Positions 1 through 9,265 of a stretch of DNA of 64,000 nucleotides are shown in pieces. Numbering within the stretch: position 1 is the first letter of the stretch; every line of letters starts with the position of its first letter. The DNA is from Exiguobacterium acetylicum DSM 20416. Lineage in GTDB: Bacteria; Bacillota; Bacilli; Exiguobacteriales; Exiguobacteriaceae. The stretch is from contig NZ_JNIR01000001.1 of assembly GCF_000702605.1 (NCBI RefSeq), forward strand, positions 1,788,501-1,852,500. The letters are read 5' to 3'. The notes beneath the pieces are model-generated. The model did not search any database. It was given only the letters and a program-made list of their open reading frames with translations, and was not told where the DNA came from. Made by a program: the position numbers and the translations under genes.

Positions 1-798
1 ATCGACATAGTCATCGGCAACGATCGGAATCTCGCGACCAACGATTGGTAACGTGATCGTTTTTCCGACGAGGTGAGCATAACGCTCATCCTTCGGGTTC
101 ACGGCAATCGCTGTATCACCGAGCATCGTCTCCGGACGTGTCGTCGCTAGTTCAACGTGACCTGAACCGTCCGTTAGTGGATAGCTGAAGTGATAGAACG
201 CACCTTCGATATCCTTGTAGATGACTTCGATATCCGAGATCGCTGTTTTCGTCGCTGGATCCCAGTTAACGATGTATTCGCCGCGGTAGATCAAGCCTTT
301 TTCGTAAAGTTTCACGAAGACTTCTTGAACCGCTTCCGACAATCCTTCGTCAAGCGTGAAACGCTCACGTGAGTAATCGAGTCCAAGACCGAGTTTTGCC
401 CATTGTGCACGAATCGTTGATGCGTACTCTTCTTTCCATGCCCATGATTGCTCGAGGAATTTCTCGCGCCCCATTTCAAGACGTGATTGTCCTTCTGCCC
501 GCAGTTTTTGTTCGACTTTTGCTTGTGTTGCGATACCGGCATGGTCCATTCCCGGTAAGTAAAGGACGTCAAACCCTTGCATCCGCTTCATCCGTGTTAG
601 CATGTCTTGTAACGTCGTGTCCCACGCGTGACCAAGGTGCAATTTACCTGTGACGTTCGGTGGTGGAATGACGATCGTGTACGGCTCTTTTTCTGGATCC
701 TGATCGGCTTTGAAATAGTCACCTTTCACCCAAAAGTCGTACCATTTTTCTTCCGTTGCCTGTGGATCATACTTCGTTGGCATTGATAATTCCTGCAT
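1..798 (-). CDS. valS: Valyl-tRNA synthetase, N-terminal part (runs off window)
   Basis: Charges tRNA-Val with valine in the cytoplasm. Only the first 266 codons are present; the gene continues past the left edge. The protein opens [20 protein letters not shown] and then shows the class I signature region [15 protein letters not shown] (the HIGH-type ATP site), followed by the start of the CP1 editing insertion with [13 protein letters not shown]. The start at 798 is set by an AAGGGAG ribosome site about nine bases upstream. A valine T-box leader with its own promoter lies directly upstream, so expression should respond to uncharged tRNA-Val. Family assignment is secure; the C-terminal anticodon-binding part cannot be judged. 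Confidence 0.96.
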   Translation of the reverse strand, partial: MQELSMPTKYDPQATEEKWYDFWVKGDYFKADQDPEKEPYTIVIPPPNVTGKLHLGHAWDTTLQDMLTRMKRMQGFDVLYLPGMDHAGIATQAKVEQKLRAEGQSRLEMGREKFLEQSWAWKEEYASTIRAQWAKLGLGLDYSRERFTLDEGLSEAVQEVFVKLYEKGLIYRGEYIVNWDPATKTAISDIEVIYKDIEGAFYHFSYPLTDGSGHVELATTRPETMLGDTAIAVNPKDERYAHLVGKTITLPIVGREIPIVADDYVD

Positions 799-825
799 CC
801 TGATCGCTCCCTTTTTGTCCATAAT

Positions 826-1089
826 AAAAACGGCTTCTCTCGTCCTATGCTAAGGACGAAAGAAAGCCGTTGCTTTTTTCCGCGGTACCACCTTAGTTCA
901 TCCAAAATCGGATGCCCTCGAGCCACGTAACGTGTGGAGGACGGATATCGCTCGTAAGACTCACGATATCAGCTCGTGGGGTGACCTTCCTCCTGTTCGC
1001 CCGTCACATCTTTCAGCCAAGGATGTGTTCTCTACACCGGTACGAATACAGGACTACTCTTCCCGTCATCGCTGTTGCCATTTTCTTCT
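826..1089 (-). ncRNA. T-box leader of valS (valine specifier)
   Basis: The leader contains the conserved T-box core AAGGTGGTACCGCGG (complement at 880-894). The antiterminator is followed by a strong terminator hairpin whose arms are AACGGCTT and AAGCCGTT (831-871) and a T run (826-830). In the Stem I region the sequence GGAAGGTCACCCC carries a GTC triplet (983-985), the expected valine specifier. A sigma-A-type promoter lies just upstream. This accounts for the whole 334-base gap between hemL and valS. T-box function is known for the family; the specifier position is my reading. Confidence 0.93.
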
Positions 1090-1095
1090 TTACTC

Positions 1096-1125
1096 ATTTT
1101 AGCCGAGAGTTCAAGTAATCGTCAA
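1096..1125 (-). promoter_or_regulatory. Sigma-A-type promoter of the valS T-box leader
   Basis: On the minus strand TTGACG (1120-1125) and TAAAAT (1096-1101) are separated by 18 bases. Its position between the hemL stop and the T-box makes valS independent of the heme operon. No intrinsic terminator is visible after hemL, so read-through into the leader is also possible. Confidence 0.6.
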
Positions 1126-1132
1126 GAACTGC

Positions 1133-2443
1133 TTAACGACCAAATTCAACTTGGAGTTCTTGGAATGTCAATTCGACGGCTTCGATCGTCTGCTCGATGT
1201 CTTCGTCCGTATGGGCGATCGACAGGAAGAGACCTTCGAATTGTGACGGTGGTAAGAAGACACCACGCGCCGCCATCTTTTGATAATACGAACGGAACAT
1301 CTCAAGGTTCGACGTTTTCGCTTTTTCGAAGTTCGTAACACGTTCATCCGTGAAGAAGACACCGAACATCGCGCCTGCACGGTTCGTCGTCAGCGGAATG
1401 TTGTATTTCGATGCAGCGTTCAGGTAGCCTTCTGACAAACGGCTCGCTTTCCGGTCGAACTCTGCATAGTGTTCTGGTTTCAATTGTGTCAATGTTGCTA
1501 GACCCGCTGCCATCGCGAGTGGGTTCCCGGATAACGTACCTGCTTGATAGATTGGACCTTGTGGTGCGATCTGTTCCATGATGTCCCGACGTCCGCCGTA
1601 AGCACCGACTGGCATTCCGCCGCCGATGACTTTACCGAGACACGTGATGTCTGGTGTAACACCGAAGTGCCCTTGTGCACAGTGGAATCCAACTCGGAAA
1701 CCGGTCATGACTTCGTCAAAGATCAATAAGGCACCGTTTTCCGCCGTGATCTCCCGTAAGCCTTCGAGGAATCCTGGCTCTGGTGGTACGAAGCCCATGT
1801 TCCCAGCAGCCGGTTCGACGATGACACCAGCGATATCGTCGCCGTGTTTTTCAAACGCGATCCGGACAGCGTCCAAATCGTTGTACGGAACCGTCAGCGT
1901 CATGCTCGCGATTTGCGCAGGAACTCCTGGTGAATCTGGTAGTCCGAGTGTCGCGACACCTGAACCCGCTTTGATCAAGAGCGAGTCACCGTGACCATGG
2001 TAACAGCCTTCGAACTTGAGGATTTTCGTCCGACCTGTATAGCCGCGTGCGAGACGAAGGGCAGCCATCGTCGCTTCTGTCCCTGAGTTGACCATCCGAA
2101 CGACTTCGACTGACGGTACCCGACTGATGACGACTTCCGCCATCGCTGATTCGATTTCCGTTGGTGTCCCGTAGCTCCAGCCACGTGTTGCTTGTTCTTG
2201 GATCGCTGACGTGACGATTGGATCGGCATGACCGAGAATCATTGGTCCCCATGACAAGACGTAATCGATATACTCTTTTCCGTCGATATCATAGAGCTTT
2301 GATCCTTTCGCATGATCTGCGAAAATCGGTGTCATCCCGACCGATTTATAAGCACGGACCGGACTGTTGACACCACCCGGCATGAGCGGGAGTGCCCGCT
2401 CGAATGCTTCTTTTGATTTTGAGTTCTGGTTAATTAAGCTCAT
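1133..2443 (-). CDS. hemL: Glutamate-1-semialdehyde 2,1-aminomutase
   Basis: Converts glutamate-1-semialdehyde to 5-aminolevulinate, the second step of the C5 route to heme, using pyridoxal phosphate. The 436-residue protein is full length for the family. It has the aminotransferase motif [10 protein letters not shown] followed by [17 protein letters not shown], which holds the PLP-binding lysine. The open frame extends eight codons further, but MSLINQ is chosen because GGAGGGG sits seven bases upstream and its ATG overlaps the hemB stop as ATGA. It is the last gene of the operon, translationally coupled to hemB. Some Bacillus genomes carry the paralog gsaB; operon position favours hemL. Confidence 0.97.
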   Translation of the reverse strand: MSLINQNSKSKEAFERALPLMPGGVNSPVRAYKSVGMTPIFADHAKGSKLYDIDGKEYIDYVLSWGPMILGHADPIVTSAIQEQATRGWSYGTPTEIESAMAEVVISRVPSVEVVRMVNSGTEATMAALRLARGYTGRTKILKFEGCYHGHGDSLLIKAGSGVATLGLPDSPGVPAQIASMTLTVPYNDLDAVRIAFEKHGDDIAGVIVEPAAGNMGFVPPEPGFLEGLREITAENGALLIFDEVMTGFRVGFHCAQGHFGVTPDITCLGKVIGGGMPVGAYGGRRDIMEQIAPQGPIYQAGTLSGNPLAMAAGLATLTQLKPEHYAEFDRKASRLSEGYLNAASKYNIPLTTNRAGAMFGVFFTDERVTNFEKAKTSNLEMFRSYYQKMAARGVFLPPSQFEGLFLSIAHTDEDIEQTIEAVELTFQELQVEFGR

Positions 2444-3429
2444 TTCGACCCCTCCAGGTAACGACAAATGTCTTTTGCGAAATAGGTGATGATTAAATCA
2501 GCACCTGCTCGTTTAAAGCCAAGCATCGTCTCAAGGACGATTCGTTCTTCGTCGATCCAGCCGTTCAAGGCAGCGGCTTTGACCATTGCATACTCACCTG
2601 ATACGTTATACGCGACAATTGGTAGATCGATTCGCTCGCGCACATCACGAATGATATCCATGAACGCAAGTGCAGGTTTGACGATCATGAAGTCAGCTCC
2701 TTGATCGACGTCCGCTGTTGCTTCGCGGAACGCTTCGCGACGGTTTGCTGGATCCATTTGATAACCTTTCCGGTCGCCTTCTCCCGGTGCCGAATTCGCT
2801 GCATCACGGAATGGACCGTAATAAGCAGACGCATATTTAACACCATAGCTCATGACCGGAATATGGCTGAAGCCATTCTCGTCTAATCCTTGACGAATCG
2901 CTGCGACGAATCCGTCCATCATCGATGATGGCGCGATGACGTCGGCACCCGCTCGAGCTTGTGAGATCGCTGTCTTGACGTGAAGCGGTAATGACGCATC
3001 ATTATCGACCGTACCGTCGGCGACAATCCCACAGTGACCTGTCGACGTATATTCACATAAGCATGTGTCAGCGATGACCGTTAGCTGCGGGGCAACCTTC
3101 TTGACGAGACGTGTCGCTTCTTGAACGATCCCGTGATCGTGAAACGCACCTGATCCTTGCTCGTCTTTCAAGTGGTCATGCGGAACACCGAATAAGATAA
3201 CAGATTCGATTCCGAGTGCGACGACTTCTTCAATCTCAGCCGTCAGATGATCAAGTGATAAGTTGAAGACGCCAGGCATCGAGCTGACTTCGCGTTTAAT
3301 ATCTTCGCCTTCAGCGACGAAAATCGGATAAATCAAATCTGATTTATGCAACTGGTTCTCGCGGACGAGTGACCGGAGTGATGCGGTATGGCGCAAACGA
3401 CGGTGACGTGCGTATTCTAATGTGTTCAT
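2440..3429 (-). CDS. hemB: Porphobilinogen synthase (delta-aminolevulinate dehydratase)
   Basis: Condenses two 5-aminolevulinate molecules to porphobilinogen. The 329-residue protein has the zinc-binding cysteine cluster [14 protein letters not shown], typical of Zn-dependent rather than Mg-only enzymes, and the active-site lysine segments [11 protein letters not shown] and [10 protein letters not shown]. It overlaps hemD upstream and hemL downstream by four bases each (ATGA), so the three genes are translationally coupled. An AGGAGG site precedes the start. Confidence 0.98.
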   Translation of the reverse strand: MNTLEYARHRRLRHTASLRSLVRENQLHKSDLIYPIFVAEGEDIKREVSSMPGVFNLSLDHLTAEIEEVVALGIESVILFGVPHDHLKDEQGSGAFHDHGIVQEATRLVKKVAPQLTVIADTCLCEYTSTGHCGIVADGTVDNDASLPLHVKTAISQARAGADVIAPSSMMDGFVAAIRQGLDENGFSHIPVMSYGVKYASAYYGPFRDAANSAPGEGDRKGYQMDPANRREAFREATADVDQGADFMIVKPALAFMDIIRDVRERIDLPIVAYNVSGEYAMVKAAALNGWIDEERIVLETMLGFKRAGADLIITYFAKDICRYLEGSK

Positions 3430-4106
3430 GCTGATTCCTCCTCAATGATACGATCAATCATGCCGTCTACCGTGAATTCACGGGCGACATGGATCGGTTG
3501 AAGTCCGGCTGCTTTTGCTGCTTGCTCCGTGATTGTCCCAATGACGATGAACGTCGTCTGCGGGAATAGTGGAGCAATCGCTTCGACAGCGGAAGGACTC
3601 TGCAGTCCAATATAGGTGGCAGTTCTGACAAGTGCTTCAGGTAGCCGACGGGTGACAGTTTCATACGTGATGATATCTTCGATCGTATATCGATTCAGTT
3701 TTCGTAACTGATCGACCGGCGCTTTCCGCGATCGGTTCCCTCGCGCAAAAACGATATGATCGCCGTTAGACAAGTGTGGTCCCAGTTCTGCGACGAGTGC
3801 GTCTCCTGTAAAGGTCGACGGACAGAAGTCGGCTGTTCGACCGTACTTCGCAAGTGCATCTGCCGTCTTTCGTCCGACGACCGCGATACGCGTTGCTGCT
3901 AATTCAGGCAACGCATCAGCAATCCGGTGGACACCATTCGGACTCGTCACGATGAGCCAATCAATTCCCTTCGGTAACGTAAACGAAACCGGTCGCGTTT
4001 CAATGACAGGATAATGCACTGACTCGATCGCGACGGCGCGCAGTCGCGCCATCTGCTCGGTCGTCGGTGGTCGGCTGCCCGTGAAGAGTACCTGCTTACA
4101 AGTCAT
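3426..4106 (-). CDS. hemD: Uroporphyrinogen-III synthase
   Basis: Closes and inverts ring D of hydroxymethylbilane to give uroporphyrinogen III. HemD proteins diverge strongly, so the call rests on the two-lobed pattern ([14 protein letters not shown] at the start, [10 protein letters not shown] mid-protein, [12 protein letters not shown] in lobe two) and on position between hemC and hemB. The open frame runs 60 codons further upstream inside hemC, but the start at 4106 gives 226 residues and a family-like N-terminus. No good ribosome site is visible. The start lies 11 bases inside the end of hemC, which suggests coupling. Confidence 0.92.
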   Translation of the reverse strand: MTCKQVLFTGSRPPTTEQMARLRAVAIESVHYPVIETRPVSFTLPKGIDWLIVTSPNGVHRIADALPELAATRIAVVGRKTADALAKYGRTADFCPSTFTGDALVAELGPHLSNGDHIVFARGNRSRKAPVDQLRKLNRYTIEDIITYETVTRRLPEALVRTATYIGLQSPSAVEAIAPLFPQTTFIVIGTITEQAAKAAGLQPIHVAREFTVDGMIDRIIEEESA

Positions 4107-5022
4107 CCGGAAGTGTCGCGAGAATCTCACGACCGCCCGAAGCAAGCAGACGTTCGGCAACATCTTGACCGAGTTGCATCGGGTCAAGACCTGATTCGCG
4201 CTCGAGTAGGATTTGCTCTCCATCGACGGATCCAATGAATCCGACGAGTGTCGTTGACAGATCTTCGTTGATCGTTGCAAATCCACCGACCGGAACGTGA
4301 CAGCTACCTTCGATCGCTGCTAGGAAAGCGCGCTCGGCATAAGCTACTTTTTCTGTCATCTGATCATGGATCAGATGAAGGAGGTCACGTACTTCTTGGT
4401 CATGTGCGCGACATTCGATGCCGAGGATTCCTTGACCAACGGCTGGAATCATGTCGTCTGTCGAGAGATATTCCGAAACGACGTCTTCAGACCAACCCAT
4501 CCGTTGTAGACCAGCTGCTGCAAGCAAAATCCCGTCAAACGAACCGTTCTTTAATTTATCGAGTCGTGTGTCGATGTTTCCGCGAATCGATTCGATTTTT
4601 AAATCAGGGCGGAGTTTTAGCAATTGCGACCCACGACGTAAACTGCTCGTGCCGACAACTGCGCCTTCTGGCAAGGAAGCAAGACCTTCGCCTGTTTTCG
4701 TGATCAAAGCATCACGCGCATCGACACGCGCTGGTGTTGCACCGATGATGAGACCGTCCGGTAATTCAGAAGGTAGATCCTTCATGCTGTGAACGGCAAA
4801 ATCGATTTCTTCGTCAATCATCTGCTGCTCGATCTCTTTTACGAATAATCCTTTACCGCCGACTTTCGAGAGCGTCACATCCAAAATGCGGTCCCCTTTT
4901 GTGATGATGTTCTTGATTTCGAACTCATACGGCGCGCCGGCTTGTTTCAACTGGTCAATGACCCATTTCGTCTGTGTCATCGCAAGCTTCGAGCTTCGCG
5001 ATCCAACAATGATTTTTCGCAT
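4096..5022 (-). CDS. hemC: Porphobilinogen deaminase (hydroxymethylbilane synthase)
   Basis: Polymerises four porphobilinogens into hydroxymethylbilane. The 308-residue protein begins MRKIIVGSRSSKLAMTQT. It carries the cysteine that holds the dipyrromethane cofactor in EGSCHVPVGGFA, and the basic active-site segment GTSSLRRGSQLL. The start at 5022 follows AGGGGGA and removes 18 unlikely upstream codons. It lies 83 bases after hemA, with a GC-rich hairpin in the gap, and overlaps hemD by 11 bases. Confidence 0.98.
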   Translation of the reverse strand: MRKIIVGSRSSKLAMTQTKWVIDQLKQAGAPYEFEIKNIITKGDRILDVTLSKVGGKGLFVKEIEQQMIDEEIDFAVHSMKDLPSELPDGLIIGATPARVDARDALITKTGEGLASLPEGAVVGTSSLRRGSQLLKLRPDLKIESIRGNIDTRLDKLKNGSFDGILLAAAGLQRMGWSEDVVSEYLSTDDMIPAVGQGILGIECRAHDQEVRDLLHLIHDQMTEKVAYAERAFLAAIEGSCHVPVGGFATINEDLSTTLVGFIGSVDGEQILLERESGLDPMQLGQDVAERLLASGGREILATLPDDL

Positions 5023-5046
5023 GCTAAAATCCCCCTGTACAATGAT

Positions 5047-5070
5047 AAAGGGGCGGCACAAGTCCGCCCC
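5047..5070 (-). terminator. GC-rich hairpin between hemA and hemC
   Basis: Perfect seven-base-pair stem GGGGCGG/CCGCCCC with a seven-base loop, followed on the minus strand by only a short TTTAT. It could be a partial terminator or attenuator, or an mRNA-end stabiliser, lowering hemCDBL relative to hemA. A strong terminator is unlikely because the T run is short. Confidence 0.4.
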
Positions 5071-5105
5071 ATGCATTTTCTATTGTAACACAAATCGTGC
5101 TTTGT

Positions 5106-6446
5106 TCACCGGTTCACAGCTTTTGCAGAAGGTGTCGTCTCTTCTGATGTCATGACGTCATCTTCGAGCCCTTCGAACAAGTCTTCGTTTAATGCAAACG
5201 TATCCATGAACTGCGCAATCCGCTCATCGGCATCTGGTTTCGCTGCCGCATCTTTAATATAAGACAACGGTTCACGTAACAACTGGTTGATGATTGATTT
5301 CATATGTTTGCCAATGACGGTTTTTTCACGTTTCGACATCTCCGGTAATTTCCGTTCCAAGCTTTGCATCGTTTCTTGTTGAATGCGTAACGCCTGGTCT
5401 CGTAATTCCGTGATGATTGGTACGACACCCAGTGTCGTCATCCAACCTTCGAACTCAGCAATCGCCGCTTCAATCCGTTGTTCGATCTTCGCTGCTTCCT
5501 TCATCCGTTCCGCCATGTTTTGTTGGACGATCGATGTCAGATCATCGACATCGTACAAATGAACACCTGGCAAGTCACCGACGGTCGGTTCGATGTCGCG
5601 TGGTACGGCGATATCGATCAAGAGGAATGGACGATCGTGCCGGAACAGCTGTGCTGCCGCGATGTCTTCGCGTTTGATGATGGCACGTTTTGCACCGGTT
5701 GAAGAGATGACGATGTCTGCCCGAAGCAAACCGCACTGCATCTCGTTAATCGAATGTGCCGATCCTTCGAACCGATTCGCGACCTCTTCTGCTTTAGCTA
5801 ATGTCCGGTTAAAGACCGTGATATCGCGTGCCCCTGCTTCATATAAGTTAAGCGTCGTCAATTCGCCGGTTTCTCCCGCACCGATGACAACGATTGATTT
5901 ATCTTCAAGCGATCCGAGTAACTGTTCGGCAAGCGTGACAGCAGCAGCACTGACAGAAACGGCATTTTCACCGATTCCAGTTTCTGCGTGAGCCCGTTTG
6001 GCGAGCGTGACCGCTTCTTTAAAGAGTTTATTGAAGACCGTTCCTGTCGTTTCAAGCTTCTGCGCCATGAAGAAGCTTGTCTTGACTTGACCAAGGATCT
6101 GCGTTTCACCGACGATCATCGAATCAAGTCCACTTGTCACGCGGAACAGATGCTTCATCGCATCGAATCCTTCATGAATGAAGAGATACGGCTCCAGTTC
6201 CTCCATCGTCAAACCGAACCAGTTTGCAAGGAAACGTTTTGTATAATACCGTCCTGTATGTGGCTGATCCGTCACGACGTAAAGTTCCGTCCGGTTACAT
6301 GTCGAGACGATGACACTTTCAAAAATACTTTTTTCATCGCGCAATGCGACGACCGCTCCCTTCATCTCATGCTCCCCAAATGAGACTTGTTCGCGTATTG
6401 ATACAGGCGCTGTTTTGTTATTCAAGCCGACCACTACGATATGCAT
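5106..6446 (-). CDS. hemA: Glutamyl-tRNA reductase
   Basis: Reduces glutamyl-tRNA-Glu to glutamate-1-semialdehyde with NADPH, the committed and usually regulated step of heme synthesis. The 446-residue protein has the catalytic cysteine in STCNRTELY near residue 50, SGLDSMIVGETQILGQVK, the NADPH-binding VIGAGETGELT, and a C-terminal dimerisation helix. AAGGGG precedes the start. It heads the operon hemA-hemC-hemD-hemB-hemL. hemX, which follows hemA in Bacillus subtilis, is absent. Its promoter carries a PerR box, consistent with peroxide-responsive control known for hemA in B. subtilis. Confidence 0.98.
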   Translation of the reverse strand: MHIVVVGLNNKTAPVSIREQVSFGEHEMKGAVVALRDEKSIFESVIVSTCNRTELYVVTDQPHTGRYYTKRFLANWFGLTMEELEPYLFIHEGFDAMKHLFRVTSGLDSMIVGETQILGQVKTSFFMAQKLETTGTVFNKLFKEAVTLAKRAHAETGIGENAVSVSAAAVTLAEQLLGSLEDKSIVVIGAGETGELTTLNLYEAGARDITVFNRTLAKAEEVANRFEGSAHSINEMQCGLLRADIVISSTGAKRAIIKREDIAAAQLFRHDRPFLLIDIAVPRDIEPTVGDLPGVHLYDVDDLTSIVQQNMAERMKEAAKIEQRIEAAIAEFEGWMTTLGVVPIITELRDQALRIQQETMQSLERKLPEMSKREKTVIGKHMKSIINQLLREPLSYIKDAAAKPDADERIAQFMDTFALNEDLFEGLEDDVMTSEETTPSAKAVNR

Positions 6447-6507
6447 GCGCTCTACCCCTTACGTCCAAAGATTTCGTTCCGATCTATCTTTTCGTTCTCT
6501 ATCCTAC

Positions 6508-6535
6508 ATTATAACCATTATAAAAAAGATTCCAA
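6508..6535 (-). promoter_or_regulatory. hemA promoter with near-perfect PerR box
   Basis: Minus-strand TTGGAA (6530-6535) and TATAAT (6508-6513) are 16 bases apart. Overlapping the -10 and spacer is TTATAACCATTATAA (6509-6523), which differs from the B. subtilis PerR consensus TTATAATNATTATAA at one defined position. hemA is a known PerR target in B. subtilis. Binding here is inferred. Confidence 0.75.
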
Positions 6536-6623
6536 TCAATTTATAAACTAAAATGAGTCGAAGTTGTGAAATCTTCTTCATTTTTTTCTCTTCTTCTACC
6601 TTATCCCTCTCTCATGAAAATCA

Positions 6624-6654
6624 CAAACCCTCTGCTCCTAAAAAGAGCAGAGGG
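6624..6654 (-). terminator. Terminator of the 6.6-14.1 kb operon
   Basis: Stem CCCTCTGCTC/GAGCAGAGGG with a short A/T loop, followed on the minus strand by TTTG and a T-rich stretch. It lies just after the AI-2E-family gene and is the only terminator found in the five-gene operon. Confidence 0.75.
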
Positions 6655-6661
6655 CTACACT

Positions 6662-7804
6662 TCACTTCAAGGATTCGGGTGATACTGTCACGTCCGGTAC
6701 GTCGAGACGTTGCTGACGTAAACGATAGATCCGAGCGATATTTTGAACGACGACTTTTGTAACCGCATAGGTCGGAACCGCTAGGATGACACCAATGATT
6801 CCACCGATTTTCCCGGCAACGAGCAAGACGATGATAATCGTCAACGGGTGAACCTTGAGTGTCTTTCCTTGGACATAAGGCGAAATCAAGTTCGACTCGA
6901 TTTGCTGCGCGACGACGATCGTGATGATCGCATAGACGGCTTTGATCGGATCATCGATGAACCCGACGATTACCGCCGGTACGGCACCGATGTAGGGACC
7001 AAGATACGGAATGATATTTGTGACCGTACAGAATAAAGCAAGCAGTAACGCATATTGAATATCAGCGATGAAGAAGCCAATCAATGACATCAGACCGACA
7101 CAAATCGAGACGATGACCTGTCCATTGACGTAATGCTTCACTGTCACGTGCATGTCGTGCAAGATTTTACGCGTTTCTGTTTCATAGCTTTTCGGCAACA
7201 GCTTCACGACAGAATCCGGAAACTTATAGCCGTCAAGCAACATGTAGACTAAGATGAACGGTACTAAGACGATGATTAAGACCGTCGAAGAGATGACACC
7301 GAAAATCGTTCCGACAGACGTCGAGACAGACTTAAAGACTGTGCCGATATACGACGTTGCTTCATTCGTCCATTTGTCAAATAAGTCCGTATTCTCATGA
7401 ACCCATGTCGAGATGAATCGGTTGTTCATCAATTGATCGCGTAAATTTAACGTCTGATCGCGCAATTCAACGACAAGCGTCGGGATGCTCGTCGCAAAAT
7501 CCGTCACCTGCTCGACTAAGATTGGTCCGATGGATGCAACCGCAATCGTCAGGATTGTAATGAAACCAAGCAAGACGATCAGCACGGCAAGACCACGCTT
7601 CTTGACCCGCTTCTGCAACGCATCCACGATACCGAGCGTAAAGTAATAGAAGATCCCTGCGATGATCAATGGCGGGAAAATCAAGGCCAACATGACTCGA
7701 ATTGGCTGGAATAAGAATGAAATCTTCGTTCCAACCCAGATGACGAGAAAAATCATCAATACCCAGATTAATGCTTTGAACCATTTGTTTCGTAACAACT
7801 CCAC
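6662..7804 (-). CDS. AI-2E family (UPF0118) membrane transporter
   Basis: 380-residue polytopic membrane protein of the family that includes the E. coli autoinducer-2 exporter TqsA and Bacillus YtvI/YueF proteins. About seven or eight membrane segments are visible: residues 10-30 and 36-60, a pair near 70-95, the 160-190 block, and the 230-350 cluster. The conserved late motif NIIPYLGPYIGAVPAVIVGF, typical of the family, is present. It starts with GTG at 7804 after GGGGG. It lies 27 bases after the glycosyltransferase and ends the operon. The substrate is unknown; homologs include Na+(Li+)/H+ antiporters, so signal export should not be assumed. Confidence 0.85.
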   Translation of the reverse strand: MELLRNKWFKALIWVLMIFLVIWVGTKISFLFQPIRVMLALIFPPLIIAGIFYYFTLGIVDALQKRVKKRGLAVLIVLLGFITILTIAVASIGPILVEQVTDFATSIPTLVVELRDQTLNLRDQLMNNRFISTWVHENTDLFDKWTNEATSYIGTVFKSVSTSVGTIFGVISSTVLIIVLVPFILVYMLLDGYKFPDSVVKLLPKSYETETRKILHDMHVTVKHYVNGQVIVSICVGLMSLIGFFIADIQYALLLALFCTVTNIIPYLGPYIGAVPAVIVGFIDDPIKAVYAIITIVVAQQIESNLISPYVQGKTLKVHPLTIIIVLLVAGKIGGIIGVILAVPTYAVTKVVVQNIARIYRLRQQRLDVPDVTVSPESLK

Positions 7805-7831
7805 CTAACTTATCCCCCTCATACCTATTCG

Positions 7832-9265
7832 TCAGCCGACTTTTTCCTCGGTGACGTCTTCGAGACGTTGGCGTTCCATCTGTCCCCAGTTTCCTCGACC
7901 CGTCAAGAATTGAATCAATCCTCCTAATTTGAAGAAAACGAGAATCGGACGGTACCAGAACGACTCGGTCAAAGACCATAGATACAACCGAATCAATTCC
8001 TTGACGTTCTTGAATCGGTGCATCGTCCACTCTTCCAATAATACGGCACCTGCTGATAATAAGGAACCGTAGAGTAAAGCGACGACTAATAAGACGATCC
8101 CAAATTCAAAGTTGAGTGTACCGACGAGTAGATTGAGCGGAATGATGAAATAACCAATCAGTTCGACGATGGGTCCGAGCAGTTCAATCAAAAAGAAATA
8201 TAACATCGAGACACTACCAACAGAGCCATATTTGGGATTGCCAATCATCCGTTTATGTGTCCACAACGTCTCAGCAAGACCACGATGCCAACGTGTTCGC
8301 TGTGAACGTAACACTTCCATCGACTCAGGAGCTTGTGTCCAACAAACCGGTGCCGGAACGTACTCGATGCGTTTATCGAGCTTATTTTCCTTCATGTACC
8401 GGTGCAAACGAACGACAAGCTCCATGTCCTCACCGACAAGCCCTTCCTTATACCCACCTGCCTGTACGACGATGTTCTTTTGGAACAATCCGAAGGCACC
8501 GGAGACGATCAATAAGATATTGAAACGGCTAAGACCAAGGCGACCAAACAGGAACGCTCGGAAATATTCGATCATCTGCATCAGGACGATCCGTTGTTTT
8601 GGTGTCCGAATCTCGACGATTTCGCCGCCTTCGATCGTACAACCGTTAACGAGGAAGATCGAACCACATGTCGCGACGACTTCTTCATCTGACTCAACGA
8701 TCGGCTTCATGACTTTCAATAACGCATCACGCTCTAAAATCGAATCCGCGTCAAGCGAACAGAAATACGGATAACTCGAGTGATCGATACCGGCATTCAA
8801 GGCATCTGCCTTTCCACCATTCTCTTTATCGATGACGATCAAGCGACTATCAATCCGCGAACGATAGACTTGTTTAACTGGCTTCGAACCGATCAGGATT
8901 CGCGGATAGCGGATTTCCTTCTCTAACTCATACGAACGGAATAGTTCATCCATCGTTCCGTCCTTTGAACCATCGTTGATGACGATGACTTCATGCTCCG
9001 GGTAGTCAAGCGCTAGTAATGCTTGAACACTTGACACGATCGTATATTCTTCATTATAGGCTGGAACAAGGATACTGACCGGTCGTGTATAGAGTGACCG
9101 CATCAGCGGCAAGTAGGAGCTCTCTTTCCGGCGGAAACGTTGTCGTCGCACCATCTGAGCTGAAATCAGGTACAGCGTCGAATAGAACACGATGACGAGT
9201 AGCATATAAATCAATACTGTCCAGGAAAGGACTTCAATAATGGCTTGGATTGTCTCAGACGACAT
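7832..9265 (-). CDS. Membrane glycosyltransferase family 2, processive type
   Basis: 477-residue inner-membrane protein resembling poly-N-acetylglucosamine, hyaluronan and cellulose synthase catalytic subunits. One N-terminal membrane segment (about 10-34) is followed by a GT-A domain with NDGS (D98), the LDADS motif (D172, D174), GED (E279, D280) and the QxxRW motif QRTRW (322-326), the mark of processive enzymes. Two or three membrane segments follow at about 345-410. AAAGGAG lies ten bases before the start, which overlaps the HEAT gene by 11 bases. Donor sugar and product cannot be read from the sequence. No PilZ domain or BcsB-like partner is present in the operon. Confidence 0.88.
   Translation of the reverse strand: MSSETIQAIIEVLSWTVLIYMLLVIVFYSTLYLISAQMVRRQRFRRKESSYLPLMRSLYTRPVSILVPAYNEEYTIVSSVQALLALDYPEHEVIVINDGSKDGTMDELFRSYELEKEIRYPRILIGSKPVKQVYRSRIDSRLIVIDKENGGKADALNAGIDHSSYPYFCSLDADSILERDALLKVMKPIVESDEEVVATCGSIFLVNGCTIEGGEIVEIRTPKQRIVLMQMIEYFRAFLFGRLGLSRFNILLIVSGAFGLFQKNIVVQAGGYKEGLVGEDMELVVRLHRYMKENKLDKRIEYVPAPVCWTQAPESMEVLRSQRTRWHRGLAETLWTHKRMIGNPKYGSVGSVSMLYFFLIELLGPIVELIGYFIIPLNLLVGTLNFEFGIVLLVVALLYGSLLSAGAVLLEEWTMHRFKNVKELIRLYLWSLTESFWYRPILVFFKLGGLIQFLTGRGNWGQMERQRLEDVTEEKVG

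Noticed and set aside
4107-4286. 60-codon upstream extension of hemD
   Set aside because: It overlaps hemC fully, reads as low-complexity Ser/Arg, and gives a non-family N-terminus.
4275-4703. 142-codon open frame on the plus strand inside hemC
   Set aside because: It lies wholly antisense to hemC, has no ribosome site, and its product has no recognisable features.
5858-6109. Short minus-strand frame inside hemA in another phase
   Set aside because: Lys/Ser/Arg-rich shadow with no ribosome site.
8169-8774. 201-codon open frame on the plus strand across the glycosyltransferase gene
   Set aside because: It is an antisense shadow of a gene with strong motifs. It is Arg/Ser-rich, as expected from reversed codons, and lacks a ribosome site.
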